64,000 nucleotides of DNA from Caulochytrium protostelioides (taxonomy: Eukaryota > Chytridiomycota > Caulochytriomycetes > Caulochytriales > Caulochytriaceae): assembly GCA_003615045.1 (NCBI GenBank), contig ML014126.1, forward strand, positions 62,001-126,000, written 5' to 3'. Both the position numbers and the translations under genes were made by a program. Shown here piece by piece: positions 1 to 10,390 of this stretch; positions within the stretch are counted from its first letter, which is position 1; every line of letters starts with the position of its first letter. A model generated the notes under the pieces. That model did not search any database. It was given only the letters and a program-made list of their open reading frames with translations, and had not been told where the DNA came from.

Positions 1-452
1 CGGCCAGGGACATCCGCGCGTGCCACGCGACGCGACGATCCGACGGCGATTCCCGCAGCGACTGCCGTGTTCTGCTGTCTTGGTGCTGCCCGGCCGCCGT
101 CGTCGACGCGCCGGCGAGGCCTCCGCTCTCCCCCGCGCGCGCCGCTGCTAGTATCGACCGTCTCCGTCCGTCCTGCCGGCGCCACGTGCTTGAGGAGCCT
201 CGCTACCACCCGCCAGCTCGGGTGCTTTCGGCCCAGCGAGAGCTCGACGACGCCGGCTCGGGACCTGTCACGGGCATCAACGCCCGTCCAGCGCGGCGTT
301 CGCCGGGTCGGTTCGCCCGATCGCTCGAGGCCTCCCGCGCCGCCTCCCGCGCGTGTGTCGCATCACCGTCGGACGGTGTGCGACCCCGGGTGGGCGTGTG
401 CACGTCGGTTCCATCTTCCCTACGCTCTCCCCGTCACCAGGTCTCTGGCGCC
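1..452. other. Upstream region of the WNK gene
   Basis: GC-rich sequence holding the presumed promoter and 5' leader of the kinase gene that starts at 453. The kinase frame stays open upstream to about 186, but no in-frame ATG precedes 453. I see no TATA box and no recognisable gene. Confidence 0.5.
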
Positions 453-694
453 ATGGAGGAGCAGAACTTTGGCCAGTTCGGATGGCCCGATGCCGGCCAT
501 CCGCCGGCATCCCAGCAGCAGCAGCAGCAGCTACAGCAACAGCAACAGCCGCCGCCACACCAGCACCCGCATCACCACCACCCGCAACAGCAAATAGCGT
601 CGTGGGCCCCGCCGCAACAGCAGCAGCAGGTCGGCGACTACTATGGCGACCATGCGCAGCTCTACGTGGCGCAGCAGCAGCCACCGCAGCCGGC

Positions 695-731
<37 letters not shown>

Positions 732-2906
732 CAACAGCAGTCGCTGTCGAGGAATCGCAGCGTGTCACACAGTCTCTCGTCGTCGCCACCACCAACGCTG
801 ACGCGGCCAGGCACGCTCAGCGGCGCGCCGCAGTCCGCCGTGGCGAGCAGCCAGCCACCCGGTCAGACGGGCCAGCCAGACGTGAACGGCCTGATGGACC
901 ATGACCGCGTCGTCGATCTGTCCCCGAACTCGCGGTATGCCAAGCTCAACCAGATCCTGGGCAAGGGCGCGTACAAGGTCGTCTACAAGGCGATCGACCG
1001 CGAGGAGGGCTACGAGGTGGCGTGGAACACGTGCCAGGCCACCAAGTCGGACTTCATGGAGCTGAGCGACGAGATCGAGATCCTGAAGCGTGTGCGGCAT
1101 CCGAACATCATCCAGTTCTTTGACTGCTGGTACCACAACAACGACTTTGTGTTTGTGACGGAGCTGATGACGAGCGGCACGCTGCGCGAGTACATCCGCA
1201 AGTTCCAGATCCCCAACCTGAAGATCGTCAAGCGGTGGGCCCGCCAGATCCTCAAGGGCCTTTCGTACCTGCACTCGCATACGCCGCCCATCATCCACCG
1301 CGACATCAAGTGCGACAACATCTTCATCAACGGCGCCCACGGCGAAGTCAAGATCGGCGACATGGGCACCGCCAAGATGCGCCTCGGCAAGGCCTATACG
1401 CTCACCGGCACGCCCGAGTACATCGCGCCCGAGATGTACGAGGAGAAGGGCTACTCGGAAAAGGTCGACATCTACGCGTTCGGCATGGCCCTGCTCGAGA
1501 TGGTCACGGGCGAGTACCCGTACTCGGAGTGCAAGAACACGGCGCAGATCTACCGGAAAGTCTCGTCAGGCATCAAGCCCGAGTGCCTGGCCCACGTGAG
1601 CGACCCAGAGGTGCTGGATCTGATCAACAGCTGCATCGGCGCCGAGGAGCACCGGCTGTCGGCTCAGGAGATCGTGGAGCACCCCTTCCTCGCAGTCGAT
1701 CCCGAGGTCGTGCTGCTCCCAGCGGAGTCGAGCAAGTCCCATCTCACGATGCAGGTCGTCTTCAAGGGCATGGACAAGCTCTCGGTCAAGTTCGAGTTCA
1801 ACGTCGACACGGACACCGCCGAGGAAGTCGTCAACGAGATGATCGTCGAGGCCGTGCTGCCAGCGAAGTACCAGCGGCTCGTGACCGGCGAAATCAACCG
1901 CATCCTGCGCGACTTGCGCAACGAGAAGGAAAAAAGCCAGAGCCAGGCCCACACCGAGGCCGCGTATGCCGCCGCCGTCGCCGTGGCGCAGCAGCACCAG
2001 CAGCAGCAGATCCAGCAGATCCAGCAGCACCAGCAGCAGATGCACCACATGAACCTCGTCGGCCTGTCCGCCCAGCTGCCCAACACCTTGCCGCGCGGCA
2101 TCGGCTCCGGCGGCGGCCACAGCGCCACCCCGGGGCCCCTGGAGGGGCTCTACCGCGGCGCGCCCGACCGGCCGGGCTCCGCGGGCCCCTCCTACGCGGC
2201 GTCCTCGGCCGGCGGCAACGCCCAGCGCGCCACCGTGTCCCAAGGCGGGTCCGACGCGCCGGACGCTGCGTACGGCACGTCGCCGCTCGGCCTGCCGCCG
2301 AGCGCGTCGCTCGCGACGACGCCGCCGCAGCCGCTGCCCCACACGCTCGACGGGCCCGGCGGCGGGTCCGGCGGCAGCGCCGACGCCGGCGGCGGCGGCG
2401 GCGGCGGCTCGCCGTTCAACCCGCCGACCCTGCCGCGGGCGCGCACCGACGCCGGCATCTCCAGCGCGACCTCGGGCACGGCGCCCGGCGGCGGCACGAG
2501 CGCCGACGACGTCTCGATCCGCCTGTTCGCCGACTCGGCGCCCGTCGACGCCTTCGTCGTCGAGGCCGCGTCCGCCAGCAACCGCGGCGCCGAGAAGGCC
2601 CTCGAGTGGCAGCAGAAGCTGCATGCGCAGGACGTCATGACGGTCGGCGATCTGCGCGAGCTGCACGACGAGGACTGGACGAGTCTCGGGCTGACGGTGT
2701 TTGCGGCGCGCACGCTCAAGAACGCCCTCTATGGCCGTGTCGCGCGGCCAAGCCCCGCGGGCGGCTTGGGCGGCAGCGGCGCGGCGTCGGCCGCGGGCAC
2801 GGCTGCTGGCGCAGGCATGGGCAGCGCCGCGTCGGGCCCGTCAGCGCAGACGACGCTCGGACAGAGCCCGGGCATCACCCGACACAACAGCGTGTCAGGC
2901 ATCTAA
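453..2906 (+). CDS. WNK-family serine/threonine protein kinase with C-terminal SAM domain
   Basis: Single-exon gene of 817 residues. After a Gln/His/Pro-rich N terminus, the kinase domain spans about residues 163-413. The glycine loop reads GKGAYKVVYK (170-179), with Lys175 in the place where WNK kinases carry the catalytic lysine. The usual VAIK lysine is replaced (VAWN, Asn192). The catalytic loop is HRD (282-284) and the metal motif is DMG (303-305). TGTPEYIAPEMY and the following segment are typical of WNKs. An OSR1_C-like domain follows (about 433-490). After Gln- and Gly-rich linkers there is a SAM-like helical domain (about 687-765), which I infer mediates oligomerisation. WNKs phosphorylate SPAK/OSR1-type kinases in ion and osmotic signalling. 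The ATG at 453 is the first in frame. The gene converges with the PIG-P gene, 223 bases apart. Confidence 0.93.
696..740 (+). repeat. CAG/CAA polyglutamine tract in the WNK gene
   Basis: Fifteen consecutive Gln codons, mostly CAG with some CAA near the end. It is the longest of several Gln tracts in the N-terminal disordered region of the kinase and lies in frame. Confidence 0.95.
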
Positions 2907-3129
2907 CCCGAAGCGAGACAGGCCAACGTGTTGGCGTTGGCTTCTCCCCTTGGATCTTTCTGGATAGTCCTACTGCTTCTGGGTCCCCTTCATCTTTTTT
3001 ACGTTAAAAAAAAAATGGACGGCGTGAGCACGCACACATACATGGTCGTTGAATCCTGGAATGACGGCGATTCGCGGAAGCGATGCGAGATCGAAGACGG
3101 CTTCTGATGATGAGGAGGCGAGATGGCAT

Positions 3130-4017
3130 CTATTGGTACAGGTAGGCGTTGACGAGGTGGAGCGGGAGATCGCTGATCGGCGGGTACCGGCCGTCATGTC
3201 CCGGCGTCGCGGGCGGTTCGGTCTCGGGCCCCGTGCTGGCGCTCGCGCCATCCAACCGCTCCGACGCGTCCGACCGATTTGACGTTGCGGAGGCGGCACG
3301 ACGGCGCCGCGCTTGCCGGTCTAGGTAGTCCTGCTTCAGCTGCGCATGGCCATGGCTCAGCACTTCCCATTCCACGAGGATCGCGCGGGCATCGACGATA
3401 CTCGTGGCGGCGTCGGGGTCCGGGCTGCCGGCCAAACTCATGCCGACAAAGAGCAGCATGATCAACGGGATGAGCGCGACGATCCAGACGGGCACGACGA
3501 TGCCCCACGCGCGGGCCGGGAAGTAGCCGATGAGCAGGCGGGTGAGCAGCGGCGGCGCGCACGGCGATAGTGGCGGCCGCAGGTCCGCCAGCCGCGGGTC
3601 GCACAGCGGGTCCGCGCGCCCCGGGTCCGTCAGCAGCGACGTCGGCAGCATCCACAGCACGTACGCGCCCAGCGCCAGGTAGGTCGCGAGGTAGAGCACG
3701 AAGCCGTAGTACTCGCGGCGGCGCGTCGCCGTGACGGCCGCAAGATGCGTGGGCGTGGACGGCGAGACGGGCGACAGCGGCGAGCCCGGCGTGCGTGGCG
3801 CCAGCACCGCCGCCGCCGGCGGGAAAACGGCGTTCAGGATGCCGCCATGGACCGCTGCCGCGAGGCTGCCGGTCGCGGAGGTCGCGTGGCCGCCGGTCGC
3901 GGAGGTCGCGGAGCCGCCGGTTTCAGAGATCGCGGAGCCGCCGGGCGTCCCATTAACCGACGGCGACGGCGTCGTCTGGATACGAAGGGATCCGCGGCCG
4001 CTACAATGATCGATCAT
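3130..4017 (-). CDS. PIG-P domain protein, GPI-GlcNAc transferase subunit (GPI19/PIG-P)
   Basis: Predicted 295 residues. The first 95 or so are low-complexity (Ser/Thr/Pro/Gly). The conserved part begins at REYYGFVLYL (about 101-110). It has a first membrane helix at about 104-125, a luminal loop enlarged by Pro/Asp-rich sequence, and a second helix after RAWGIVVPVW (about 170-196). This two-helix hairpin with YGFVLY at its start is the PIG-P signature. PIG-P belongs to the ER enzyme that transfers GlcNAc to phosphatidylinositol, the first step of GPI anchor synthesis. A polar, partly helical tail follows. The ATG at 4017 is chosen as the start. The leader is poorly conserved, so the exact N terminus is uncertain. 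Confidence 0.8.
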   Translation of the reverse strand: MIDHCSGRGSLRIQTTPSPSVNGTPGGSAISETGGSATSATGGHATSATGSLAAAVHGGILNAVFPPAAAVLAPRTPGSPLSPVSPSTPTHLAAVTATRRREYYGFVLYLATYLALGAYVLWMLPTSLLTDPGRADPLCDPRLADLRPPLSPCAPPLLTRLLIGYFPARAWGIVVPVWIVALIPLIMLLFVGMSLAGSPDPDAATSIVDARAILVEWEVLSHGHAQLKQDYLDRQARRRRAASATSNRSDASERLDGASASTGPETEPPATPGHDGRYPPISDLPLHLVNAYLYQ

Positions 4018-4790
4018 GACATGATAAAAAAGACATATACGTAGGGCGCGGAATGAGCCCTCATGTGGGATTGTAAGCGTAATGCTCCTTGGCCCACGCA
4101 TGGCGATTCAACTCGTAGCGGAGATCGCATGATGTCATTCGCTGTGGACCGCTTACCGCTTCGTTGTGAGAGGTGTCGATGCCATCACGCTCAGGCCGAC
4201 CCGATGCCCGCGACACACGGCAGGGAACTCGCAGACATCGACGCGGCGGATGTCTGTGCATTTTCTGAGTCGTTCCGCATCGAATAAGGGCCATACCGTC
4301 GACACAGAACATCCGAACATTCGTTTATACTGTTTGCCACGATGCTCACCCAACGGCGCATCTTTGGGACAATTGAACACTATCGCGCAGGATCGCCGCA
4401 CCCATGTGACTGAGGCCGTCGCGCGACGTAGCTAGTCTCACCAGCGTGGTTCCCAGCAATTGAAGCGCCGTCGTCGCAGGTTGCCGGCGGCGTAACGGCT
4501 GAGTCACTGCGCCCCATGACTTGGCTTGCGCCACAAGGCCCCTTGGGCATGCATCGATGATGGAATTCGCCTCGTATCAACTAAAACCACGAGAAGTGAT
4601 CATATATACATTAAGAAACAGACGGAAACAGTCCAGGGTATGAAGAAATACGTATGAGGAAAAAGAACATGAGAAGCTGAGCACGATTCATCCATAAACT
4701 GCCGAAAATCCATCTGAAATCCATGAAATCAATGCCAGCTTAAAAAGAATCACAAAACAACAGCAAACAAAAAAATCAACAGTGCGCCCA
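4018..4790. other. Intergenic region between PIG-P and Pumilio genes
   Basis: The PIG-P upstream region (about 4020-4550) and the AT-richer 3' flank of the Pumilio gene (about 4560-4790), which probably holds its 3'UTR. I see no credible gene. The small open frames here lack conservation signals. Confidence 0.5.
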
Positions 4791-7700
4791 TCAATCGTCG
4801 TCTAGAAAATCAAGGAGCGGCATAGTTGGTTCGTTACCGCTATCGTCACTTTCGGGAGAACCTTCTTCCGAGGCGACGTGGCTGAGCAGATCACTCGAGA
4901 CGAGCGACTCACCGGAGACCAGAGACCGGTAGCCACTGCTTGTCTCACCCATCGCATGGCCTGCATAGTCATACTCCGAGTGGCGCTGGCCGGTTCCGAA
5001 CGGGGTAATCCCTGTCGCCGCGGCCTGCCCGCACCCCTCATGCGCGCCATACTCCGGGGGTGGCGATATGAAGCACAACGATCCATGGCCGCCCATTGCC
5101 AAGCCGGCGCTCCCGCTGAGACCCAGGTGGCCTGTGCCCCCATAGCCGAGATGGCTCGGCGGCGGCAGCGTCATGGGCACGGCGGGCAGCGTCATCGCCA
5201 TGCCCATCGTCACGGGCAGGCTCACGGGCATCGGCAAGGCCACGTAGGGTAAGCAAGTGCGGGCGCGGTCGCGGTCGCGCTGCGCGAGCACGTGGGTCGC
5301 CGCAGCGAGTTTAGCCGAGACGTGGCGGCACGAGAGAGCTTCCGCCGCGCCGAGCGAGAGCAGCGCGGGCGGTTTTTCCAGTCCCGTCAGAAGCGGCCGC
5401 TCCGAGGGCGTGTGCGCATGGCTCGTGGGAAAGCCGTACGGCGACGACAGCGCCGTGGCCGATACCGACGCCGCGATCGATGCCGTCGTGCTGGCCGTCA
5501 TGCTGCTGCTGCTCCGCCGCCGCGGGCCGCCCAGATGGCCGCCACAGGTTGCGGCGGGGTGCAGGGCCAGACCGCCCAGACCGCCCAGACCGCCAGGCAA
5601 GACGAAGTGATGCAGCGTGTTTGGCGACGACGTCTGGGACGCGGAGGGCGACGGGGCAGCCATCGCCATAGTCATGGCCATCGTCCCCGGCAGCGGCCCC
5701 ATCAGCGGTCCCGGCATCGTCGTGAAGGGCGAGCCGGCGAGCGGCACGCCGCCCTCGATCAGCCGCGTGACGAGCGCCCGGCCCGCGCGCTCCAGTGCGT
5801 CGCGGATCGGCGCGTCCTGCGCGTGCTGTGGCGGGTCCATCTCGCCCATCCCGCTCGCGAGCACCGTGACATCCAGCGCCGTCTGCACGACGTAGTTGCC
5901 GTAATCGTGGGTGGCGAGCGCGGCCAAGCCGCTACTGACTGCGCCACTCGCTGCGCTCCGAGCCCCGCTGCGAATTCCAGCGCTGTGCATCGATGACGCC
6001 GATGACGAGGGTGAGGGCGAGGGCGACGACGCGGATGATGCCATCGACCCCGCGGACGGGATGGCCAGCAAGCCGTCCTCGACCAGTCGCACCAGCGTCA
6101 TGCGGGCATCCGCATCGCCACAGGGGGACGGGGCATCCGGGGCATCCGTGGGTGGCCGGACCGATTCGGCACAGCGCCGCAGCAGCCGCTCGACAACGTT
6201 GCTCGAGCACTTGCCCTCGCAGAGGGCGCGGAAGCCCCCGGGCGCCTCGGGGCGCAATAGCTCAGTCGCGATGCCGTCGAGGACCTGAGCGCGGGTCAGC
6301 ATCTGGGCGCGGGTCAGGGCTGCTGCGCGGCGCTGGCTGCCATACGCCGCGGCCGAGCCTGGCGGCCGCGCATCGATCTCCGCCAGCACGTGCGGCAGCG
6401 TCGGGTGATCGATGACATACTGCACAACGTAGTTGCCGTACGGATCGCCCGCGATCTGCGCGCTGACGGCGATGATCGCGCGGACGAGGGCGTCCCGCAG
6501 ACGGAGCTGCGCCAGCGCGTTCCGCACCGGGTCCTGCGGCGGCGGCGACGGCGGGCCGCCACTCGGGGGCTCGCCCAGCCGCCCGCCGCCCGGGCGCGTC
6601 TTGGCCACGACCGCGCCGAGCGACGCGGGCGCGTCCAGACATCGCTGGACGACACAGCAGCCCTGGCGATGGCACGCGACGCGCACCACATCGGCCGCGA
6701 TCGCCGCAAACACAAACTCTGTATCGCCGCCCACCATCCGTAACGCCTTGCGATTCGGTGGGTCGCCGCCGCCACCGCGGACATCCACGGATCCGACGGC
6801 GCCGCTCTCACGGAGCGCCGACGCGAAGCGGGCCATCTTGATGGGCGTCAGATGCTGCAGCGGCGGCGGCGGGAAGGCGCCGACGACGGCGCGGATCACA
6901 TGGGTGCCGTGTGCGTCACGGACGGCGCGGCCCACGTGCGGGACCAGCAGGCGGCAGAAGAGCGCGCGGGCCTTGCTGTGCGCCAGCGTTTCGGCACGCC
7001 AGGGGCCGCGGTCATCGCGGCCGCCGGCGGCATGGCGGAGCGCGGGCGTCTGGCTCACGACGCTGCTGCGGCTGCTGCTCGCGCCACTACCACTGCCGCT
7101 CCCGCTGCTGAGCCGCCGTCCGTCCTCCGAGTCGTCCGCTGCGAGGTCCGTCAGCCGCCCGCCGCCGGCCTCGTCGACAGGGTCGCACGGCGCCGCGAGC
7201 AGCCCGACCAGATGCTGTACGGCGCGCGTGCCGTGCGGGCAGCAGCAGACGTCCCCGAGGGTCGGCGGCACGTCCGTCTCGCCGGTCGTTGAAGCGTGGT
7301 GCTCGACAGGCGCGCCGCGGCCCGCACGACCGCCGCCGCCGCTCCCGCGGCGCACTCCGCGGTTGGTCGATGCGGGTGAGGCCGATGACGGCGTGGGTGG
7401 CCCTGGCGCGCCCGACACCGCCGTTCTCTCGCCGGTTGACGCGGGCGCCGGCGCGGGCGCCGGCGCCAAAGCGGCCACGAGGCGCAGTCGCAGGCGCGGC
7501 GGCGCGCGCGCCAAGACTTTCTGGCAAAAGTAGTTCCCGTATCGGTCCATCATGAGCCGCGTCAGCGCGCCCCGCGTCGCCGTCAGCATGCCCACGATCA
7601 TCCGCAAGTCCGCCGCGGTGAACTGCGGCTCGCCCAGGCCCATCCACCGCTGCAGCGCGCGGCAGCCCGTCGCGTCCCGGGCCCACGGCAGGATCTGGTG

Positions 7701-9356
7701 CTTCGCGGGCGGGATCGTGAACGGGCCGAGCGCGCCGTGCGGATGCGCCTGGGGGTGGTGGGAATGGTGGGTATGGGGGTGAGCCGGGGTCAATGACGCC
7801 GTGGCGACGGCCGCTGCCGCCGACGCTGTCGTCGGCAGGGACGTCGGCGGCGGCGGCGGCGGGTGCCCGGCGGGTCGCGCGGCGCCCTCGTGGCGTGGCC
7901 GCGGCAGCGCCCGCCCCCGGCAGGGCGATGCGAGGCGGTGGGCGGCCGACGGCGGGAGCGCGGCGGCCCGCGGCGGGGAGCGCCGTGCCGTGCCGGGGGT
8001 GGCGCGGGAGGCCGCCGCGATCGATCGGGACGGCGGCGTGGCGGGCACCGGCGCCGCGTGCGCGGGACTCGCGCGGTCCCGCGGGGTGGACGGCGTGAGC
8101 GCCGCCGGCGCGGGCGGCGGGGCGGCGGCCGTGGGGGGCACCGAGTGGCCGAGGGGCAGGACCGGCCTGGCGACGGGCGCGGGCGTCGCCGTCAGCGGCG
8201 CGGGCAGGGCCAGTGCAGGCGGCGGCGGCGGGCCTGACCCGGCCGCGGCCGCGGCCGCAGAGCGGAGCCGGGGCGGCGTGTGGCACGGCGTCGGCAAGAG
8301 CACGGAGCGGTCGTCTGAGCCGGCGGGCGCGGATCCCTGCGGAGGCGGCGGCGGCTGCGCGGACGGAGGACCGCCGAAGGCGTATGGCGTCGCAGGGCCG
8401 CCCGAGGCCGGCGGGGTCGCGGCGTGCGGGGGCGTCGGCAGCCACGAGATGCCCTGATGGCCGGGTGCGGGGGTTCGTGGCGGCGGCGCCGTCCCGCCGG
8501 CATCGCCGTAGGCGGACGGGGAGCAGCAGCTGGCCGCCGAGCCGTCCTGCGTGCCGGAGGGCGCCATCGGCGCCGTCTGCCTCGCGGCCGCGCCCGGCGG
8601 CTTCTGAGACGGCGACGGCGCCGTCGGCTGCCGCGACATCGAGGCTGGCAGGCTGCCGTCGATCTTCCGGATGCGGTGCATCGTCGGCGTGGGCGGCAGC
8701 GCGTGGTGGGGCGGCGGCATGGCCTGCCGTGGCGGGGAGAGGGCGCTCGGGCCTCGGCGCGCGGCGCGCGACTCGTCGGCGCGATCCGGGCCACAGGCCT
8801 GCCAGAGATCGAACGCGAACGGCGCCGCGTCGCTGCGTGCTGGCGACGGCGCGGCCGCGTGCAGCATCGGCGGCGGCCGCGGCGGCCAGGCCGCCATCGC
8901 GTCCGTCGACCGGACGCGTCCCATCGACGACGGCGGCGGCGGCGTCGCGAGAAACGGGTTGGGGGTTGCCGCATGCGACGCCTCGCCGTGCGGTGCCGGG
9001 TCGTCGGCTGCGGAGAGGGTCGCGTCGGGGAGGCGTGGCGCCGGCGTCCATGCCTCAGCGGCCCATGGCGCCGCGGCATACGCGTGCATGGCGTCGTCTC
9101 GGCGTCCCATCGCGAGGCTCCTGTGGTTCATGTGGAGGTCCGTCCCGATGTTCATTCGCCGGTTGACGTTCATGGCGGGCGCAGGCAGGGTTGGTCCGAG
9201 CGGAGGCAGCGGCGGCAGCCGCGTTGCCTGCGAGGCCGACGCGCGATCGTGGACCTGAGGGTTCGCCGGCTCGGCCACCTGATCGTGACGGTCGAGAGGC
9301 ATCCGCAGAAACGACGACGCGGGGTGCGACATGATGTTCCCGTGCGTTGCGGTCAT
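4791..9356 (-). CDS. Pumilio/PUF-family RNA-binding protein
   Basis: About 1521 residues. The ATG at 9356 is the first ATG in an open frame that extends upstream only through non-ATG codons. Residues 1 to about 550 are Pro/Ala/Ser-rich. The PUF domain (about 560-1160) has eight recognisable repeat cores in order: GCRALQ, YGNYFCQ, HGTRAVQ, HGTHVIR, QGCCVVQ, YGNYVVQ, SSNVVER and YGNYVVQ. These match the canonical residues position by position, including the diagnostic SNxxE of repeat 7. Long disordered inserts separate repeats 2/3, 3/4, 5/6 and 7/8, so the domain is nearly twice the usual 350 residues. PUF proteins bind 3'UTRs and recruit CCR4-NOT, and the CAF1/POP2 subunit is encoded at 22748-24262. 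The C-terminal tail is Gly/Met/Ser-rich. Confidence 0.93.
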   Translation of the reverse strand: MTATHGNIMSHPASSFLRMPLDRHDQVAEPANPQVHDRASASQATRLPPLPPLGPTLPAPAMNVNRRMNIGTDLHMNHRSLAMGRRDDAMHAYAAAPWAAEAWTPAPRLPDATLSAADDPAPHGEASHAATPNPFLATPPPPSSMGRVRSTDAMAAWPPRPPPMLHAAAPSPARSDAAPFAFDLWQACGPDRADESRAARRGPSALSPPRQAMPPPHHALPPTPTMHRIRKIDGSLPASMSRQPTAPSPSQKPPGAAARQTAPMAPSGTQDGSAASCCSPSAYGDAGGTAPPPRTPAPGHQGISWLPTPPHAATPPASGGPATPYAFGGPPSAQPPPPPQGSAPAGSDDRSVLLPTPCHTPPRLRSAAAAAAGSGPPPPPALALPAPLTATPAPVARPVLPLGHSVPPTAAAPPPAPAALTPSTPRDRASPAHAAPVPATPPSRSIAAASRATPGTARRSPPRAAALPPSAAHRLASPCRGRALPRPRHEGAARPAGHPPPPPPTSLPTTASAAAAVATASLTPAHPHTHHSHHPQAHPHGALGPFTIPPAKHQILPWARDATGCRALQRWMGLGEPQFTAADLRMIVGMLTATRGALTRLMMDRYGNYFCQKVLARAPPRLRLRLVAALAPAPAPAPASTGERTAVSGAPGPPTPSSASPASTNRGVRRGSGGGGRAGRGAPVEHHASTTGETDVPPTLGDVCCCPHGTRAVQHLVGLLAAPCDPVDEAGGGRLTDLAADDSEDGRRLSSGSGSGSGASSSRSSVVSQTPALRHAAGGRDDRGPWRAETLAHSKARALFCRLLVPHVGRAVRDAHGTHVIRAVVGAFPPPPLQHLTPIKMARFASALRESGAVGSVDVRGGGGDPPNRKALRMVGGDTEFVFAAIAADVVRVACHRQGCCVVQRCLDAPASLGAVVAKTRPGGGRLGEPPSGGPPSPPPQDPVRNALAQLRLRDALVRAIIAVSAQIAGDPYGNYVVQYVIDHPTLPHVLAEIDARPPGSAAAYGSQRRAAALTRAQMLTRAQVLDGIATELLRPEAPGGFRALCEGKCSSNVVERLLRRCAESVRPPTDAPDAPSPCGDADARMTLVRLVEDGLLAIPSAGSMASSASSPSPSPSSSASSMHSAGIRSGARSAASGAVSSGLAALATHDYGNYVVQTALDVTVLASGMGEMDPPQHAQDAPIRDALERAGRALVTRLIEGGVPLAGSPFTTMPGPLMGPLPGTMAMTMAMAAPSPSASQTSSPNTLHHFVLPGGLGGLGGLALHPAATCGGHLGGPRRRSSSSMTASTTASIAASVSATALSSPYGFPTSHAHTPSERPLLTGLEKPPALLSLGAAEALSCRHVSAKLAAATHVLAQRDRDRARTCLPYVALPMPVSLPVTMGMAMTLPAVPMTLPPPSHLGYGGTGHLGLSGSAGLAMGGHGSLCFISPPPEYGAHEGCGQAAATGITPFGTGQRHSEYDYAGHAMGETSSGYRSLVSGESLVSSDLLSHVASEEGSPESDDSGNEPTMPLLDFLDDD

Positions 9357-10341
9357 TGTCGGCGACGTGGGCTCCGCCGATCGCTGATCGGCAAAGACGG
9401 CCAAGAAGGGGGGCGACTCCGACCCGCAATCGGGTCGACGCGTTCGGGTCGTTTCCCGTGTGGCGTCCGCCGCTCGTGTGGCGCCGACCCCGGAAAGCGA
9501 CAATGACGATGATGGACAATCGTACGCCGGTGATGTTAGGGGTTCCACGCGCTTTCCACGCTTCGCCAGCGGTGTCAACGTCGGCAGACGTCGCGCGGGT
9601 CCATCCACAGGGCCAATGGGAACCGCTCGCTTGCAAGACCGATCCGTGCGTGCGCGCGCGCGTGGACGATCCGATGACCGAAGTCACGCGGCCACGAGCC
9701 CAACGGCGTCGCGACGCAAGGGGTTCGGACTTCCGTCGCCAACGTCGCCCCAAGTCGCCGGATGGGGATCCGACGGTCGCTTCGTTGCTTGGGGGGGTGA
9801 GTATGACGCCAAAGCAACGGAGGGAGACCGCACGACAGGCCGGATCGGTCCTCACGGGGAAGCGTGAGCGCGCCGTGGAGAGCCAGAGCAGCCGGACCCG
9901 TCTTGGCCGTCGCACCGCCAACGTCGACCACGAGCGAGCGGGGGCGTACGGACGCGAGCACCCCGTGGGGAGGTGTGAGCGGCGTCGAGAGGATGCCGAC
10001 GATCGGCGGAAAACGTTCCACGAGGCCCGTCGTCGATCAAGGCCAGCGGCGCGAGGACGGATCAAGGGTACCGAGACCGAGACGCACGTGACTCCCACTC
10101 GTGTGGCGCGCCGGTGTGAAGCGGAGGAGCGGAGATGCGGGGGGGAAGATGGCGGAGCGTCGCGCCGTGCTGCGCAGGCCTGGGACGCCAAGATCGCCAA
10201 GCAAGGGCCGACGGGCGAATGTCGGGGACGTCCAGAACGAGACCCAGGATGCGGCAGATGGCGCGTCGGGATCGGAGATCCCCGCGAGACGGCGCTCACG
10301 GTCGAGGAGATGCCCTGTTCGTGAGGGCGATACGACGTGGG

Positions 10342-10363
10342 CGCCGCACGTCGTCGTGCGGCG
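10342..10363. repeat. Perfect 9-bp inverted repeat with 4-base loop
   Basis: Arms CGCCGCACG and CGTGCGGCG with loop TCGT. It lies directly in front of the GCGAT pentamer repeat, in the gap between Pumilio and RRF. Function unknown. Confidence 0.8.
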
Positions 10364-10390
10364 ATGCGATGCGATGCGATGCCATGCGAT
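10361..10390. repeat. GCGAT pentanucleotide microsatellite
   Basis: Six tandem pentamers, GCGAT with one GCCAT variant, in non-coding sequence. Confidence 0.9.

Noticed and set aside
1235-3007. 590-codon plus-strand frame overlapping the WNK gene
   Set aside because: Arg/Pro/Gly-rich shadow of the kinase reading frame. No conserved segment.
4002-4043. Possible 5' intron in the PIG-P gene (GTATAT to TTGTAG)
   Set aside because: The 40-base intron would shift the frame away from the conserved domain.
7087-9051. 654-codon minus-strand frame inside the Pumilio gene
   Set aside because: Out-of-phase shadow of the Pro/Ala-rich Pumilio N terminus.
9357-9608. 84-residue N-terminal extension of Pumilio
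   Set aside because: The open frame there begins with GTG and has no ATG. Eukaryotic initiation there is unlikely.
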